The notes: a model not told the origin generated them from the sequence alone. DNA of 64,000 nucleotides from Agrobacterium tumefaciens (GCF_013318015.2 NZ_CP115844.1:62001-126000), one strand, 5' to 3'; numbered from the stretch's first letter, positions 40,001 through 47,197 are shown. Program-made: numbers and translations.

Positions 40001-42145
40001 ACCGGTGATCTCGGGCGCTGGCGCAAGGACGGCAATCTGGAGTTCCTCGGCCGCGCCGACCACCAGGTTAAGATCCGCGGGTTCCGTATCGAGCTCGGCG
40101 AGGTCGAAGCCGTGCTGCTGTCCCATCCAGACGTTCGCCAGGCCGTCGTCATCGCCCATGAGGACCAGACCGGTGACAAGCGTCTCGTCGCCTATGTTGT
40201 CGGCGAGGCCAGCCCCAGGGACCTGCGGGCTCATATCCTCAACACCTTGCCAGACTATATGACGCCGGCCGCCTTTGTCGCGCTCGAGGCCATGCCCCTG
40301 ACTACGAACGGTAAGATCGATCGTGCTGCCCTTCCCCATCCGACCAACGATAATGGCTTGGCGCGCGCCGACTATGTCGCCCCGCGCACTCCCACCGAGG
40401 AGATCCTCGCCGCCATCTGGGCCGACGTCCTCCAGGTCAGTCAGGTTGGTGTCAATGACAACTTCTTCGAACTCGGAGGAAACTCGCTCACAGCGCTGTA
40501 TATGACGGCCCGGACGAGGCATGTTCTTGCGATTGAACTGGACAATCGAACTCTCTTCAGAGAGCCTCGTCTGGGTTACTTTGCGCAGATCATAGATCGG
40601 ATCAGATCCTCGGGTGACCAATCTACGGGTAAAACCAAATCAGCCGAACATGCATCTTCTAACCGCACCAAAGCCGCTCGATATTCCCCTGCTCCTATCG
40701 ACGGATGGATCACTTCTAATCCCGAGACACAAGGCCTCGCAAGTGATGTAATCGACGATCTGGTGGAGTTTGGTCGCTCCGTCGATATGGACAGCTTGAG
40801 TATCGTTCGACATGGCTATTTGGTGACCGACAGATACTTCCATCCATTCAAATCCGGCATTAAGCATGCGCTCAACTCCGCGACGAAATCCATCCTTGGA
40901 AGCTTAGTCGGCATCGCCATTGAACAAAGGCTCATCCAGAGCGCCGACGACAAGCTGCAGGAGTACCTTGGGGATTTTCCTTCTGCGAATAGCGACAAGA
41001 AAGATATCACCCTTCGACATCTACTAGATATGAAATCGGGGATTGATTGGTCCGAACCTCTCGGACCCCGACGAGGAATCCCGACCACTGCTGATGAAAT
41101 GCGTCTTGCAGACGACTGGGTCGATTTCATTCTGCGGAGGCCTATGTCGCATAGACCCGGAGATCACTACAACTATAATAGCGGCAATTCACACCTGATA
41201 TCCGCGGTCATCACGAGCGTTGCCGGAACGTCTGCGTGGGATTTTGCGCAACGCTATTTATTTGATCCCCTCAGAATAATCGACACCGACTGGAGCAGCG
41301 ATCCACGGGGCATAAGCGATGGAGGGAATGGCCTTTTCCTACATCCCTTAGATGTGGCCAAGATTGGGTATCTGCATCTTCGCGAAGGACGATGGAATTC
41401 GATAAAAATCCTTCCTTCAGGATGGACGGACCGCATAACCGAAAACGCAAAGACGGTGTATCGTGATCGGACGTACTCGACGTTTTTTTGGAGCGTGCCG
41501 AGTGTAGGTGGCTACATGGCAAATGGCTATAATCGGCAGATCATGTTGATTGTTCCAAAATCAGACCTCGTCGTCGTGTCGACAGGAAAGAGACCCTATC
41601 CCTTCGCGGATTTTCTTGCCCATATTGAGAGGCTCGGCATGGTCCCCGCCAAGCCAATGCAATCCATGAGCAGTCGAGCTGACGGACCGCCAGACAACCT
41701 GAACCCGGCGCTTTTACGGAGTTTGGATATGTTCTCTCGCAAAGTGTATTGTTTCCCGAAGAATTCTGTCGGTCTGAAGTCGCTTCAATTCGATTTCGAC
41801 GAAATCAACACTTGCTACCAGGCAGAATTCGACCCAGACGCAAGCCACCTCAATAGCTTCCGCGTTCGACAGAGTATCGGCTTAAACGGCGAGTATTCCG
41901 AGTCAATGCAACCGGACGGTATAGGCGTTGCACGGGTGCGGCGGATTACCAAGAACACAATCCAAATCGAACAGCACTCTCTCGGAAAGGGCGAGACTGA
42001 AACGTTGACGGTGACATTCCACGATGAGCAAATAAGCTTGAGGATTGCTACCAGCCGCCGAGAGTACACGCTTACAGGAGAGACATCAGCCTCGCGATTA
42101 CCGGGCGGCGAGCGGTCGGCCATCCACCCAATGCCCAAATCTTAG
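31040..42145 (+). CDS. nonribosomal peptide synthetase 2: (C-A-PCP)x3 plus serine hydrolase domain
   Basis: About 3701 residues from the ATG at 31040, which overlaps the stop of synthetase 1; a TTG 27 nt upstream is less likely. A short N-terminal segment (QSAKRAELLRLLLG) looks like a docking helix. Three modules follow, with PCP serines 1029, 2089 and 3149. Pocket residues: A3 DILQLGLIWK, identical to the established glycine code; A4 and A5 DPRSLCQMSK as in A1. Instead of a thioesterase the protein ends in a PF00144-type serine hydrolase (about 3220-3540) with Ser3280-x-x-Lys3283 in NSATKS and the Tyr motif YNYNSGN, then a 150-residue extension. It would complete and release the pentapeptide, by hydrolysis or cyclisation; which one cannot be told. 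Confidence 0.95.
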   Translation: MVEAKEVQSAKRAELLRLLLGTGEPAPRLIPVARDGEIALSFSQNRLWVLEQLEALGSAYNIAAAVRMDGNLDVVALERAFAELVHRHEVLRTRFVTRDGQVFQTIDETVPFRLALVDLSSLDPAQRADAIRRTEQDEAAHRFDLAHGPLFRATLLRLSAEEHIILVTMHHIVSDGWSMSIVVREIGALYAAFVEGRSSPLAGLPVQYADFAVWQRRWLQGEVLDRQVSYWKARLAGAPPALELPTDRPRPLSQSYRGASCTFELPKELTGALAVLARQEGATLFMVLLAAFKVVLSRWSGQDDIVVGTPVAGRTHAETEDLIGFFINMLALRTSLTGDPDFRTLLRQVRDGALEAYAHQEMPFDRLVEEVRPARDLSRQPIFQTLVVLQNMPQERLELPGLTLRPVTEQRATAKFDLSLYLHETENGLAGTLEYATDLFEHDTIERLKDHYRLLLEGVVADPEQPISHLPMLTDAEQHLLFDVWNDTAADFPRDKLLHELFADQAALTPDAVAVIYDQQQLTYQELDRRSNQLAHHLQSLGVGPEVIVGLCVDRSPEMIVAMLAILKAGGAYLPLDPAYPRNRLAYMLRDAAAHVVVTRTVSRPSLPDQVTNIVDLDAHHDVIEACPDTPPASGADPTSLAYVIYTSGSTGQPKGVMIIHEGVVNLLVTVRTRLDFTCYDVMAALTPVTFDIAGLEFFLPLTTGAKLLVVPRSIANEGASLKFFLSRNKISTVQATPSTWTMLLSEEWLPNRDMKILCGGEAITADLVQYFSEHVRRAWNLYGPTETTIWSLIYPVTSYGLQLIGGPLSNTQVYVLDRHMCPVPIGTTGEIYIGGVGLARGYLNRPDLTAERFVQNPFGSGDRLYRTGDLGRWRKDGNLEFLGRADHQVKIRGFRIELGEVEAVLLSHPDVRQAVVIAHEDQTGDKRLVAYVVGEASPRDLRAHILNTLPDYMTPAAFVALEAMPLTTNGKIDRAALPHPTNDNGLARADYVAPRTPTEEILAAIWADVLQVSQVGVNDNFFELGGNSLLAMRMVARVRSVFNIELPLRSLFEDPRVVELGHRIEIIQRQERGVTAPRLIPVARDGEIALSFSQNRLWVLEQLEALGSAYNIAAAVRMDGNLDVVALERAFAELVHRHEVLRTRFVTRDGQVFQTIDETVPFRLALVDLSSLDPAQRADAIRRTEQDEAAHRFDLAHGPLFRATLLRLSAEEHIILVTMHHIVSDGWSMSIVVREIGALYAAFVEGRSSPLAGLPVQYADFAVWQRRWLQGEVLDRQVSYWKARLAGAPPALELPTDRPRPLSQSYRGASCTFELPKELTGALAVLARQEGATLFMVLLAAFKVVLSRWSGQDDIVVGTPVAGRTHAETEDLIGFFINMLALRTSLTGDPDFRTLLRQVRDGALEAYAHQEMPFDRLVEEVRPARDLSRQPIFQTLVVLQNMPQERLELPGLTLRPVTEQRATAKFDLSLYLHETENGLAGTLEYATDLFEHDTIERLKDHYRLLLEGVVADPEQPISHLPMLTDAEQHLLFDVWNDTAADFPRDKLLHELFADQAALTPDAVAVIYDQQQLTYQELDRRSNQLAHHLQSLGVGPEVIVGLCVDRSPEMIVAMLAILKAGGAYLPLDPAYPRNRLAYMLRDAAAHVVVTRTVSRPSLPDQVTNIVDLDAHHDVIEACPDTPPASGADPTSLAYVIYTSGSTGQPKGVMIIHEGVVNYITTLNRRYSLSSSDRVLQNSSISFDPSVRDIWCPLIAGAKLVVPHGLDQTDRASSLGFVSSAGVSLVLSVTPSALTAPVLEEVAEPLMELRALLTCGEALSYETCRLTRSRMGHHFPIVNQYGPTECTMSSTFFVVGDEPASGIVPIGRPIANRKVYVLDRHMCPVPIGTTGEIYIGGVGLARGYLNRPDLTAERFVQNPFGSGDRLYRTGDLGRWRKDGNLEFLGRADHQVKIRGFRIELGEVEAVLLSHPDVRQAVVIAHEDQTGDKRLVAYVVGEASPRDLRAHILNTLPDYMTPAAFVALEAMPLTTNGKIDRAALPHPTNDNGLARADYVAPRTPTEEILAAIWADVLQVSQVGVNDNFFELGGNSLLAMRMVARVRSVFNIELPLRSLFEDPRVVELGHRIEIIQRQERGVTAPRLIPVARDGEIALSFSQNRLWVLEQLEALGSAYNIAAAVRMDGNLDVVALERAFAELVHRHEVLRTRFVTRDGQVFQTIDETVPFRLALVDLSSLDPAQRADAIRRTEQDEAAHRFDLAHGPLFRATLLRLSAEEHIILVTMHHIVSDGWSMSIVVREIGALYAAFVEGRSSPLAGLPVQYADFAVWQRRWLQGEVLDRQVSYWKARLAGAPPALELPTDRPRPLSQSYRGASCTFELPKELTGALAVLARQEGATLFMVLLAAFKVVLSRWSGQDDIVVGTPVAGRTHAETEDLIGFFINMLALRTSLTGDPDFRTLLRQVRDGALEAYAHQEMPFDRLVEEVRPARDLSRQPIFQTLVVLQNMPQERLELPGLTLRPVTEQRATAKFDLSLYLHETENGLAGTLEYATDLFEHDTIERLKDHYRLLLEGVVADPEQPISHLPMLTDAEQHLLFDVWNDTAADFPRDKLLHELFADQAALTPDAVAVIYDQQQLTYQELDRRSNQLAHHLQSLGVGPEVIVGLCVDRSPEMIVAMLAILKAGGAYLPLDPAYPRNRLAYMLRDAAAHVVVTRTVSRPSLPDQVTNIVDLDAHHDVIEACPDTPPASGADPTSLAYVIYTSGSTGQPKGVMIIHEGVVNYITTLNRRYSLSSSDRVLQNSSISFDPSVRDIWCPLIAGAKLVVPHGLDQTDRASSLGFVSSAGVSLVLSVTPSALTAPVLEEVAEPLMELRALLTCGEALSYETCRLTRSRMGHHFPIVNQYGPTECTMSSTFFVVGDEPASGIVPIGRPIANRKVYVLDRHMCPVPIGTTGEIYIGGVGLARGYLNRPDLTAERFVQNPFGSGDRLYRTGDLGRWRKDGNLEFLGRADHQVKIRGFRIELGEVEAVLLSHPDVRQAVVIAHEDQTGDKRLVAYVVGEASPRDLRAHILNTLPDYMTPAAFVALEAMPLTTNGKIDRAALPHPTNDNGLARADYVAPRTPTEEILAAIWADVLQVSQVGVNDNFFELGGNSLTALYMTARTRHVLAIELDNRTLFREPRLGYFAQIIDRIRSSGDQSTGKTKSAEHASSNRTKAARYSPAPIDGWITSNPETQGLASDVIDDLVEFGRSVDMDSLSIVRHGYLVTDRYFHPFKSGIKHALNSATKSILGSLVGIAIEQRLIQSADDKLQEYLGDFPSANSDKKDITLRHLLDMKSGIDWSEPLGPRRGIPTTADEMRLADDWVDFILRRPMSHRPGDHYNYNSGNSHLISAVITSVAGTSAWDFAQRYLFDPLRIIDTDWSSDPRGISDGGNGLFLHPLDVAKIGYLHLREGRWNSIKILPSGWTDRITENAKTVYRDRTYSTFFWSVPSVGGYMANGYNRQIMLIVPKSDLVVVSTGKRPYPFADFLAHIERLGMVPAKPMQSMSSRADGPPDNLNPALLRSLDMFSRKVYCFPKNSVGLKSLQFDFDEINTCYQAEFDPDASHLNSFRVRQSIGLNGEYSESMQPDGIGVARVRRITKNTIQIEQHSLGKGETETLTVTFHDEQISLRIATSRREYTLTGETSASRLPGGERSAIHPMPKS
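31114..34266 (+). repeat. NRPS module repeat copy 3 (C3-A3-PCP3, core Z)
   Basis: The C and early A block (31114-33037) runs nine codons further in common with copies 1, 4 and 5 than copy 2 does, up to GTGGTTAAC. The AT-rich core Z (33038-33481) then replaces core X and carries FDIAGLEFF, LCGGEAI and NLYGPTETTIWS, giving the glycine code. Just before the 3' junction, Z and Y share an identical stretch, CTGATTGGTGGGCCACTGTC and onwards, that X lacks. Confidence 0.94.
34267..37446 (+). repeat. NRPS module repeat copy 4 (C4-A4-PCP4, core X)
   Basis: A full 3180-bp unit in direct tandem with copy 5. It carries core X (about 36191-36661) and the complete PCP-C linker. No difference from copy 1, although copies 2 and 3 and the gene boundary lie between them. 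Confidence 0.95.
37447..40485 (+). repeat. NRPS module repeat copy 5 (C5-A5-PCP5, core X), truncated in the PCP
   Basis: Identical to copy 4 until 40485, within the codon of the phosphopantetheine serine of PCP5 (GGNS). From there the carrier protein continues with unrelated, more AT-rich sequence (SLTALYMTARTRHVLAIEL), which leads into the serine hydrolase domain. The junction inside the GGNS motif suggests recombination at the conserved carrier-protein site. Confidence 0.95.
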
Positions 42146-42189
42146 CTGCAAGCGGCTCAGATTCTTTTTTTGATATACTGAGAGGCTCA

Positions 42190-43977
42190 ATGCTTAGGCG
42201 CTTCATCACCTACTATCGCCCTTACAAAAAACTCTTAGCTATAACGCTTTTGTCAGCGGTTATCGCTGGCCTGCTGGAGCTTCGATTCCCGATAATCGTG
42301 AAGATTTTTGTAGACGATCTACTGCCGGCTCGCGATTGGAGCCTGATCATTTGGAGCGCCCTGCTTCTTATTTTCGTATATGCTATAAATGGTGGGCTCC
42401 TGGCGATCGTCAACTACTACGGTCACCTACTCGGCATAAACATCGAAACAGATATGCGCCAACAAGCGTTCTCGCACATTCAAAAACTTTCATTTGGTTA
42501 TTTCGACAATAACAGCGTGGGCGATCTGATCACAAATGTCACGAAGGACCTCGAAGAGATCGGAGAAGTTGCCCATCATGGCCCAGAGGACGTCGTTCTA
42601 TCTCTTATGACTTTCTTTGGTGCGGCCGGCATTATGTTCTATATTCACTGGAAACTTGGGTCACTTGTGAGTTGTCTCGTTCCCACAGTTGCGTGGGCCA
42701 GCGGGCGGTACGGTGTAAAGCTCGCGCATAACTGGCGTAAGCTTCTTCACCAGATTAGCTCACTCAATCAAACAATCACTGAAAGCGTCGGCGGAATTCG
42801 CGTCGTGAAAGCGTTCTCAAACGAAACTCACGAATATGAGGCTTTTCGCCTCCGGAATCATGACTATAGGAGAACCAAGAAGAGAGCCTATGCGTATATG
42901 ACCGCAAGTATGACGGTATCCTATTTAGGCACCCGATCGGTCCAACTACTAGTGCTGGTAGCTGGCGCGTGGTACGTGGCGGTCGGCGAGATCACTCAGG
43001 GAAGCTTTGTCGGTATTCTGCTTCTTGTGAATGTTCTCTTTAAGCCGATCGAAAGACTGGGCAGCTTTCTCGAAACCTATCCCAAAGCAATAGCCGGCTT
43101 TCGAAGATTTTTAGCGCTAATTGACAGTGTCCCTGAAGTCGCCGATACCGAAAAATCGATTTCTGTCGAAAAATTTCGGGGCGAGATCGCATATAACAAC
43201 GTCACCTTTTCCTACTCTCCAAATCTAAAGGTCTTGGATCGCTTTAGTCTCCGTATCGGCCATGGCGAGAAAATTGCCTTTGTTGGCCCGTCGGGAGTTG
43301 GGAAGACCACCATCTGCTCACTGTTGCCAAGATTCTACGATGTCAACAGCGGTAGTATCACGATCGATGGCATCGATATTCGTGACGTCACACAGTCTTC
43401 GCTTAGAAAACAAATCGGTGTTGTGCAGCAAGACGTTTTCCTCTTTGCCGCATCTATTCGAGAAAACGTCGCTTATGGGAGAATTGGTGCGAGCAGCGAC
43501 GAAATCGAAACCGCGGTTCAACGCGCAGCCCTAGGTGATTTTATCGAGTCATTACCCGATAGGCTGGAAACATTGGTCGGCGAGCGGGGGGTCAAACTAT
43601 CGGGTGGCCAGAAACAACGCATCGCGATCGCGCGACTTTTCTTAAAAGATCCGCCGATATTAATTCTTGACGAAGCCACATCTGCTCTAGACCTTGAAAC
43701 TGAATGTCAAATTCAATCCGCATTGACTGAATTGACCGCAAACCGGACCACAATGATAATTGCGCACCGCCTATCGACCATTAAGCAGGCAGATCGAATT
43801 ATTGTCATTGGAAAGAAAGGCATTCTAGAACAGGGTACGCATGATGAATTACTCCGATCTGGTGCCCACTATGCGCGCTTGTATGATGACCAGTTTGTAT
43901 CCGCGTTAAATCCGGTCTCGAGAGAAGTGGGCAATGTAGCAGAATCGTTGACAGGTACTGGCCTCACGAATCTTTAA
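42190..43977 (+). CDS. ABC exporter, fused membrane and ATPase domains
   Basis: A 595-residue half-transporter of the MsbA/LmrA type. Residues 1-310 carry about six membrane helices (LLAITLLSAVIAGLLEL, IMFYIHWKLGSLVSCLV and others); the nucleotide-binding part has Walker A GPSGVGKTT, signature LSGGQKQRIAIARL and Walker B ILILDEATSALD, with the His switch IIAHRLSTI. It would work as a homodimer in the inner membrane. It starts 44 nt after the second synthetase with GAGAGG as ribosome-binding site, so export of the finished or precursor peptide is the natural role. Its 3' end overlaps that of the convergent ADC synthase gene by 14 nt. Confidence 0.95.
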   Translation: MLRRFITYYRPYKKLLAITLLSAVIAGLLELRFPIIVKIFVDDLLPARDWSLIIWSALLLIFVYAINGGLLAIVNYYGHLLGINIETDMRQQAFSHIQKLSFGYFDNNSVGDLITNVTKDLEEIGEVAHHGPEDVVLSLMTFFGAAGIMFYIHWKLGSLVSCLVPTVAWASGRYGVKLAHNWRKLLHQISSLNQTITESVGGIRVVKAFSNETHEYEAFRLRNHDYRRTKKRAYAYMTASMTVSYLGTRSVQLLVLVAGAWYVAVGEITQGSFVGILLLVNVLFKPIERLGSFLETYPKAIAGFRRFLALIDSVPEVADTEKSISVEKFRGEIAYNNVTFSYSPNLKVLDRFSLRIGHGEKIAFVGPSGVGKTTICSLLPRFYDVNSGSITIDGIDIRDVTQSSLRKQIGVVQQDVFLFAASIRENVAYGRIGASSDEIETAVQRAALGDFIESLPDRLETLVGERGVKLSGGQKQRIAIARLFLKDPPILILDEATSALDLETECQIQSALTELTANRTTMIIAHRLSTIKQADRIIVIGKKGILEQGTHDELLRSGAHYARLYDDQFVSALNPVSREVGNVAESLTGTGLTNL

Positions 43978-46012
43978 ATCTGACAGGATAGCCTGCAACT
44001 GAAGACAGCGTCCGCAGAAGTGCTTCTGCCTTAAGTTCTGTCTCACTCAACTCCTCGCTTGGCACTGAAAGTGCAGTAATCGCACCTCCGACTCCAATTG
44101 AGAGCATCTGCTCTTGTATAACGATGGTGCGAATGACAATGTTCAGAGCCGCGGTACCTGTAACCGAGAGAAACCCTACCGCCCCTGAATATACTCCACG
44201 AGCGCTGCCCTCCAGCTTGTCAAGGATTTCCATCGTGCGGATCTTTGGCGCACCCGTCATAGACCCCCCCGGAAATGTCGCCCGTATGAGATCCACGAGC
44301 GTTCGATCCGATCTCAATCTGCCCTCAATCGTGCTTACCAATTGGTGAACCGTCGCATAAGTCTCGACGTCGAAAATCTTAGGTACGGTCACCGTGCCGA
44401 CTTCACAAACCTTGCCCAAATCATTTCTGATCAGATCAACGATCATAAGGTTTTCGGCACGCTCCTTTTCGCTAGATGACAGACGTCCCTTTAGTTCGGA
44501 ATCTTCTTCAGGACTCTTTCCCCTACGAATTGTTCCTTTGATGGGCTTTGACCGGACAATTCCGTGCCTGTTTCGGTCGACAAATAACTCAGGAGAGGAA
44601 CACAGAATGCTGGTAGCCGGAAAGCGCAGAAACGCGCTGTACGGGGCTGGATTAATTTTTCTGAGCAACATGTAGGTTGCAATGTCGTCCAAATCAGCCC
44701 GAGCCTCCATCGTGTTTGTCAAACAAACTTCGTAGGATTCACCATCTCTGATCTTGGTGAGGCACTTATCGATTAGCTCAAGATATTTTCCAGAGTCTGC
44801 GCGTAGTGCCAGATTTTCGATCTGTACCTTGAGCGCGGATGTATGCTTTGTGGGAGTTTGTTGAAGCAGTTCTTCAACGGCGTCGAACCAGACCCTCGCG
44901 CGATCCTCCCTCGTCTCTAACTCCAAACAGACCAGCCAGATTGTCTGCTCTTGTAAATCAAAGCACAGTGCGCGATCGGCGAAGATGAATTGTGCATCGG
45001 GGGATCGGCTTTGATGCGCAAGGCTGCCACCAGTTTCGGCTTTCATTTCGTAACCCAAATAGCCAACATATCCCGGAGCAAAATCGAAAGGGGCCTCCAA
45101 GCGAGCATCAATCTTTAACGCTTCAAGCCGCCGCTCCATGTAGTCCAATATGCTCTCCGAAACAGTGCGCACCGATCCTGTTTTCGTAATTGTCAACTTC
45201 TGCGATGCTACCTCGTAGGAGAGGGTCTCAGAATGTGGTCCCGATGCATCCCCGATGAACGAGAACCGCGCTGTGGAGTTGGAAAGGCTGCTGTCCAGCC
45301 AGAAGACGGGCTGGGCGGGTGTAGAAAATGTTTCAATCACCTGATGCGGATCAGTCCATGTATCAAGCCGTTTCGCAAAAATGCGAAAATCGCCTTTGTC
45401 GGTATCAGCCCCACAATTAACTTCTGGAGACTGACGTTCGTTCGCGGCAAGTGCGAGAAAATTAGTTAGAATTTTCGAGCCATGCTCTGAACATATCGAT
45501 TCAGGGTGGAATTGAACTCCCCAGAATGGTTTATCTCGATGCTCGACCGCCATGATTACATTGTCTGATGAAAATGCCGTCGGTATGAGACACTCGGGCA
45601 GGGCATCGACAGCCAAGGAATGGTAGCGCACAACGTGAAAGGGTGATGGAATATTTTCGAACAAGCCGGTCCCGTTGTGGATCACTGCGTCAATGATCCC
45701 ATGCATTGGCGTTTTCGCATGATGCACTGCTCCACCGAGATGATGACAGATTCCTTGATGTCCCAAACAAACCCCTAGAACCGGCCACCGGCCGTCTAGG
45801 ATGGCTTCTCGAGAAATCCCGAAATCGGAGGGAATTTCGGGGCGTCCCGGCCCAGGCGAAATAACTATGTTCGAGAATTGAAGCATTGCGGCCTCAGCCC
45901 AAGACATTTGGTCGTTCTTGATGACAAGAGGCTCTATTCCACTCAGGCTATAGATCAGCTGAAAAAGATTGAATGTAAAGCTATCGTAATTATCGATTAG
46001 TAAGGTGCGCAT
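43964..46012 (-). CDS. aminodeoxychorismate synthase, fused GATase and chorismate-binding parts (PapA/PabAB type)
   Basis: A 682-residue fusion. The start at 46012 (MRTLLIDNYDSFTFNLFQLI) has GGAG at good distance. The glutamine amidotransferase part (1-195) shows VLGVCLGHQGI with the catalytic Cys and GVQFHPESI with the His-Glu pair. The C-terminal part has PIKGTIRRG: the Lys in PIKGT is characteristic of aminodeoxychorismate synthases, whereas anthranilate synthases have PIAGT. FPGGSMTGAPK and the IGVGGAI stretch complete the active site. It converts chorismate and glutamine to 4-amino-4-deoxychorismate. With the mutase-like and PapC-like genes it should feed 4-aminophenylalanine rather than folate, although no lyase (PabC) was seen here. 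Confidence 0.9.
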   Translation of the reverse strand: MRTLLIDNYDSFTFNLFQLIYSLSGIEPLVIKNDQMSWAEAAMLQFSNIVISPGPGRPEIPSDFGISREAILDGRWPVLGVCLGHQGICHHLGGAVHHAKTPMHGIIDAVIHNGTGLFENIPSPFHVVRYHSLAVDALPECLIPTAFSSDNVIMAVEHRDKPFWGVQFHPESICSEHGSKILTNFLALAANERQSPEVNCGADTDKGDFRIFAKRLDTWTDPHQVIETFSTPAQPVFWLDSSLSNSTARFSFIGDASGPHSETLSYEVASQKLTITKTGSVRTVSESILDYMERRLEALKIDARLEAPFDFAPGYVGYLGYEMKAETGGSLAHQSRSPDAQFIFADRALCFDLQEQTIWLVCLELETREDRARVWFDAVEELLQQTPTKHTSALKVQIENLALRADSGKYLELIDKCLTKIRDGESYEVCLTNTMEARADLDDIATYMLLRKINPAPYSAFLRFPATSILCSSPELFVDRNRHGIVRSKPIKGTIRRGKSPEEDSELKGRLSSSEKERAENLMIVDLIRNDLGKVCEVGTVTVPKIFDVETYATVHQLVSTIEGRLRSDRTLVDLIRATFPGGSMTGAPKIRTMEILDKLEGSARGVYSGAVGFLSVTGTAALNIVIRTIVIQEQMLSIGVGGAITALSVPSEELSETELKAEALLRTLSSVAGYPVRFKDS

Positions 46013-46186
46013 AACCGCTCCAGCTATAGCGAAACTTAGACACGAACAGCGTTCGTTCGCGGGGACCAAGCCTGCTTATCCGAAAACTCCAATGGTACCT
46101 GTATCTATTAAATCGCAACAATCAAGGGCGTTTGCTGCCGCTGCCACCTACAGATTGCGGTGATCATTGAGGCTTCTCCGCCTCTC

Positions 46187-46972
46187 TCATTCTTCCTCGC
46201 CGTCACTCGGGGTAAGATAGTGTTTCTCCCAATCTTTTTTCGGGATTTCGACACCCATGTGAAATTTGAAAGTTTTCACAGATTCCAAATCCGCTGAAAC
46301 TGTGCATTGATAGCGCATGTTATACCACCGGTTCGCGATCCGCACCGCTGCTCCGTCTGCTTCAATGTGGAGTCCCTCTAGTTTTGTATCAGCCATCGCA
46401 TAAGCGACAACAAAATCCGGCTTAAGGTCCGGCTTCCATAGCGCTACCTGCTCCATACCCTCCAGATTGCATAGCTGCTCGACACGTTCACTGGGAGCAA
46501 GCGTTTTCATCGCCATTGACGCTCGGGCGCTTCTTGGGTCGGCCAAGACCTCCGAGGCTCTAAGGCGGTGCGCCTCGATCATCCCTCCTGTAGAATTTTC
46601 AAAATTGGGCTGCTCCGGAGGCAAAACGCCGGCTTTCTCGTCTACTACTTTCGGCTTTTCGTGAACGAGTGGGCCCTTTTTGGTTGTTGGCGCGGGGGCT
46701 TGCATCCGCGAACCAAGGCGAGGCGATTGCGAGGGGGGCTCGCGAGATGCCTGCGGACTGGCAGGGGGCTCGACAAGTGTCACAGCAACGGCCTCAGGCT
46801 TTTCCCTAAACGATTGCGCGCTTCTCACCAGCATAAGGGGCACAACGATTACCAGATGCACGACGAACGAAATCGCCAGCATACGCCGGATTTCGTTGGG
46901 CTGGCGCTGACTGCCTAACGGCTGGCGCCAGCTTGCTGTTTCGATCAACTTGGGGTCAACGCTGTCTATCAT
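46187..46972 (-). CDS. DUF930-domain protein with membrane anchor
   Basis: A 261-residue protein: a membrane segment near the N-terminus (MLAISFVVHLVIVVPLMLV), a Pro-rich, TonB-like spacer (about 65-130), and a C-terminal globular domain starting HRLRASEVLADPRSA and containing LCNLEGMEQVALW and VVAYAMADTKLEG, which I recognise as DUF930 of rhizobia. The function of DUF930 is unknown; the topology puts the domain in the periplasm. It lies 174 nt upstream of the ADC synthase gene in the same direction and could be co-transcribed. Its role in the cluster, if any, may be in export or envelope interaction. Confidence 0.75.
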   Translation of the reverse strand: MIDSVDPKLIETASWRQPLGSQRQPNEIRRMLAISFVVHLVIVVPLMLVRSAQSFREKPEAVAVTLVEPPASPQASREPPSQSPRLGSRMQAPAPTTKKGPLVHEKPKVVDEKAGVLPPEQPNFENSTGGMIEAHRLRASEVLADPRSARASMAMKTLAPSERVEQLCNLEGMEQVALWKPDLKPDFVVAYAMADTKLEGLHIEADGAAVRIANRWYNMRYQCTVSADLESVKTFKFHMGVEIPKKDWEKHYLTPSDGEEE

Positions 46973-47197
46973 GGAAACTCAAGGGACCGCTTCGCTAGCA
47001 TTTATGATTCGATCCCATTCGTAGACACGTACCAACTTAACCAGTCCTAACCCTCCAATCGATCCTACGAGAGGCGCGAAGCATTACGTCGGCAATCAGG
47101 TTTTAACACGCTGAGCTTGTATCTCCGCAGGGGGTGGGATATCAACAAGACGCTTGCGCTGCTCACATAACCATGTCGAATTTCTCCAGAGGCTGCA

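Noticed and set aside
24606..40485. Regular repeats considered as CRISPR or satellite DNA
   Set aside because: The units are kilobases long, in one reading frame and encode NRPS domains.
43964..46012. Anthranilate synthase (TrpE-TrpG fusion) as the function
   Set aside because: The active-site motif is PIKGT, with the Lys of aminodeoxychorismate synthases, not PIAGT; pathway partners also fit ADC.
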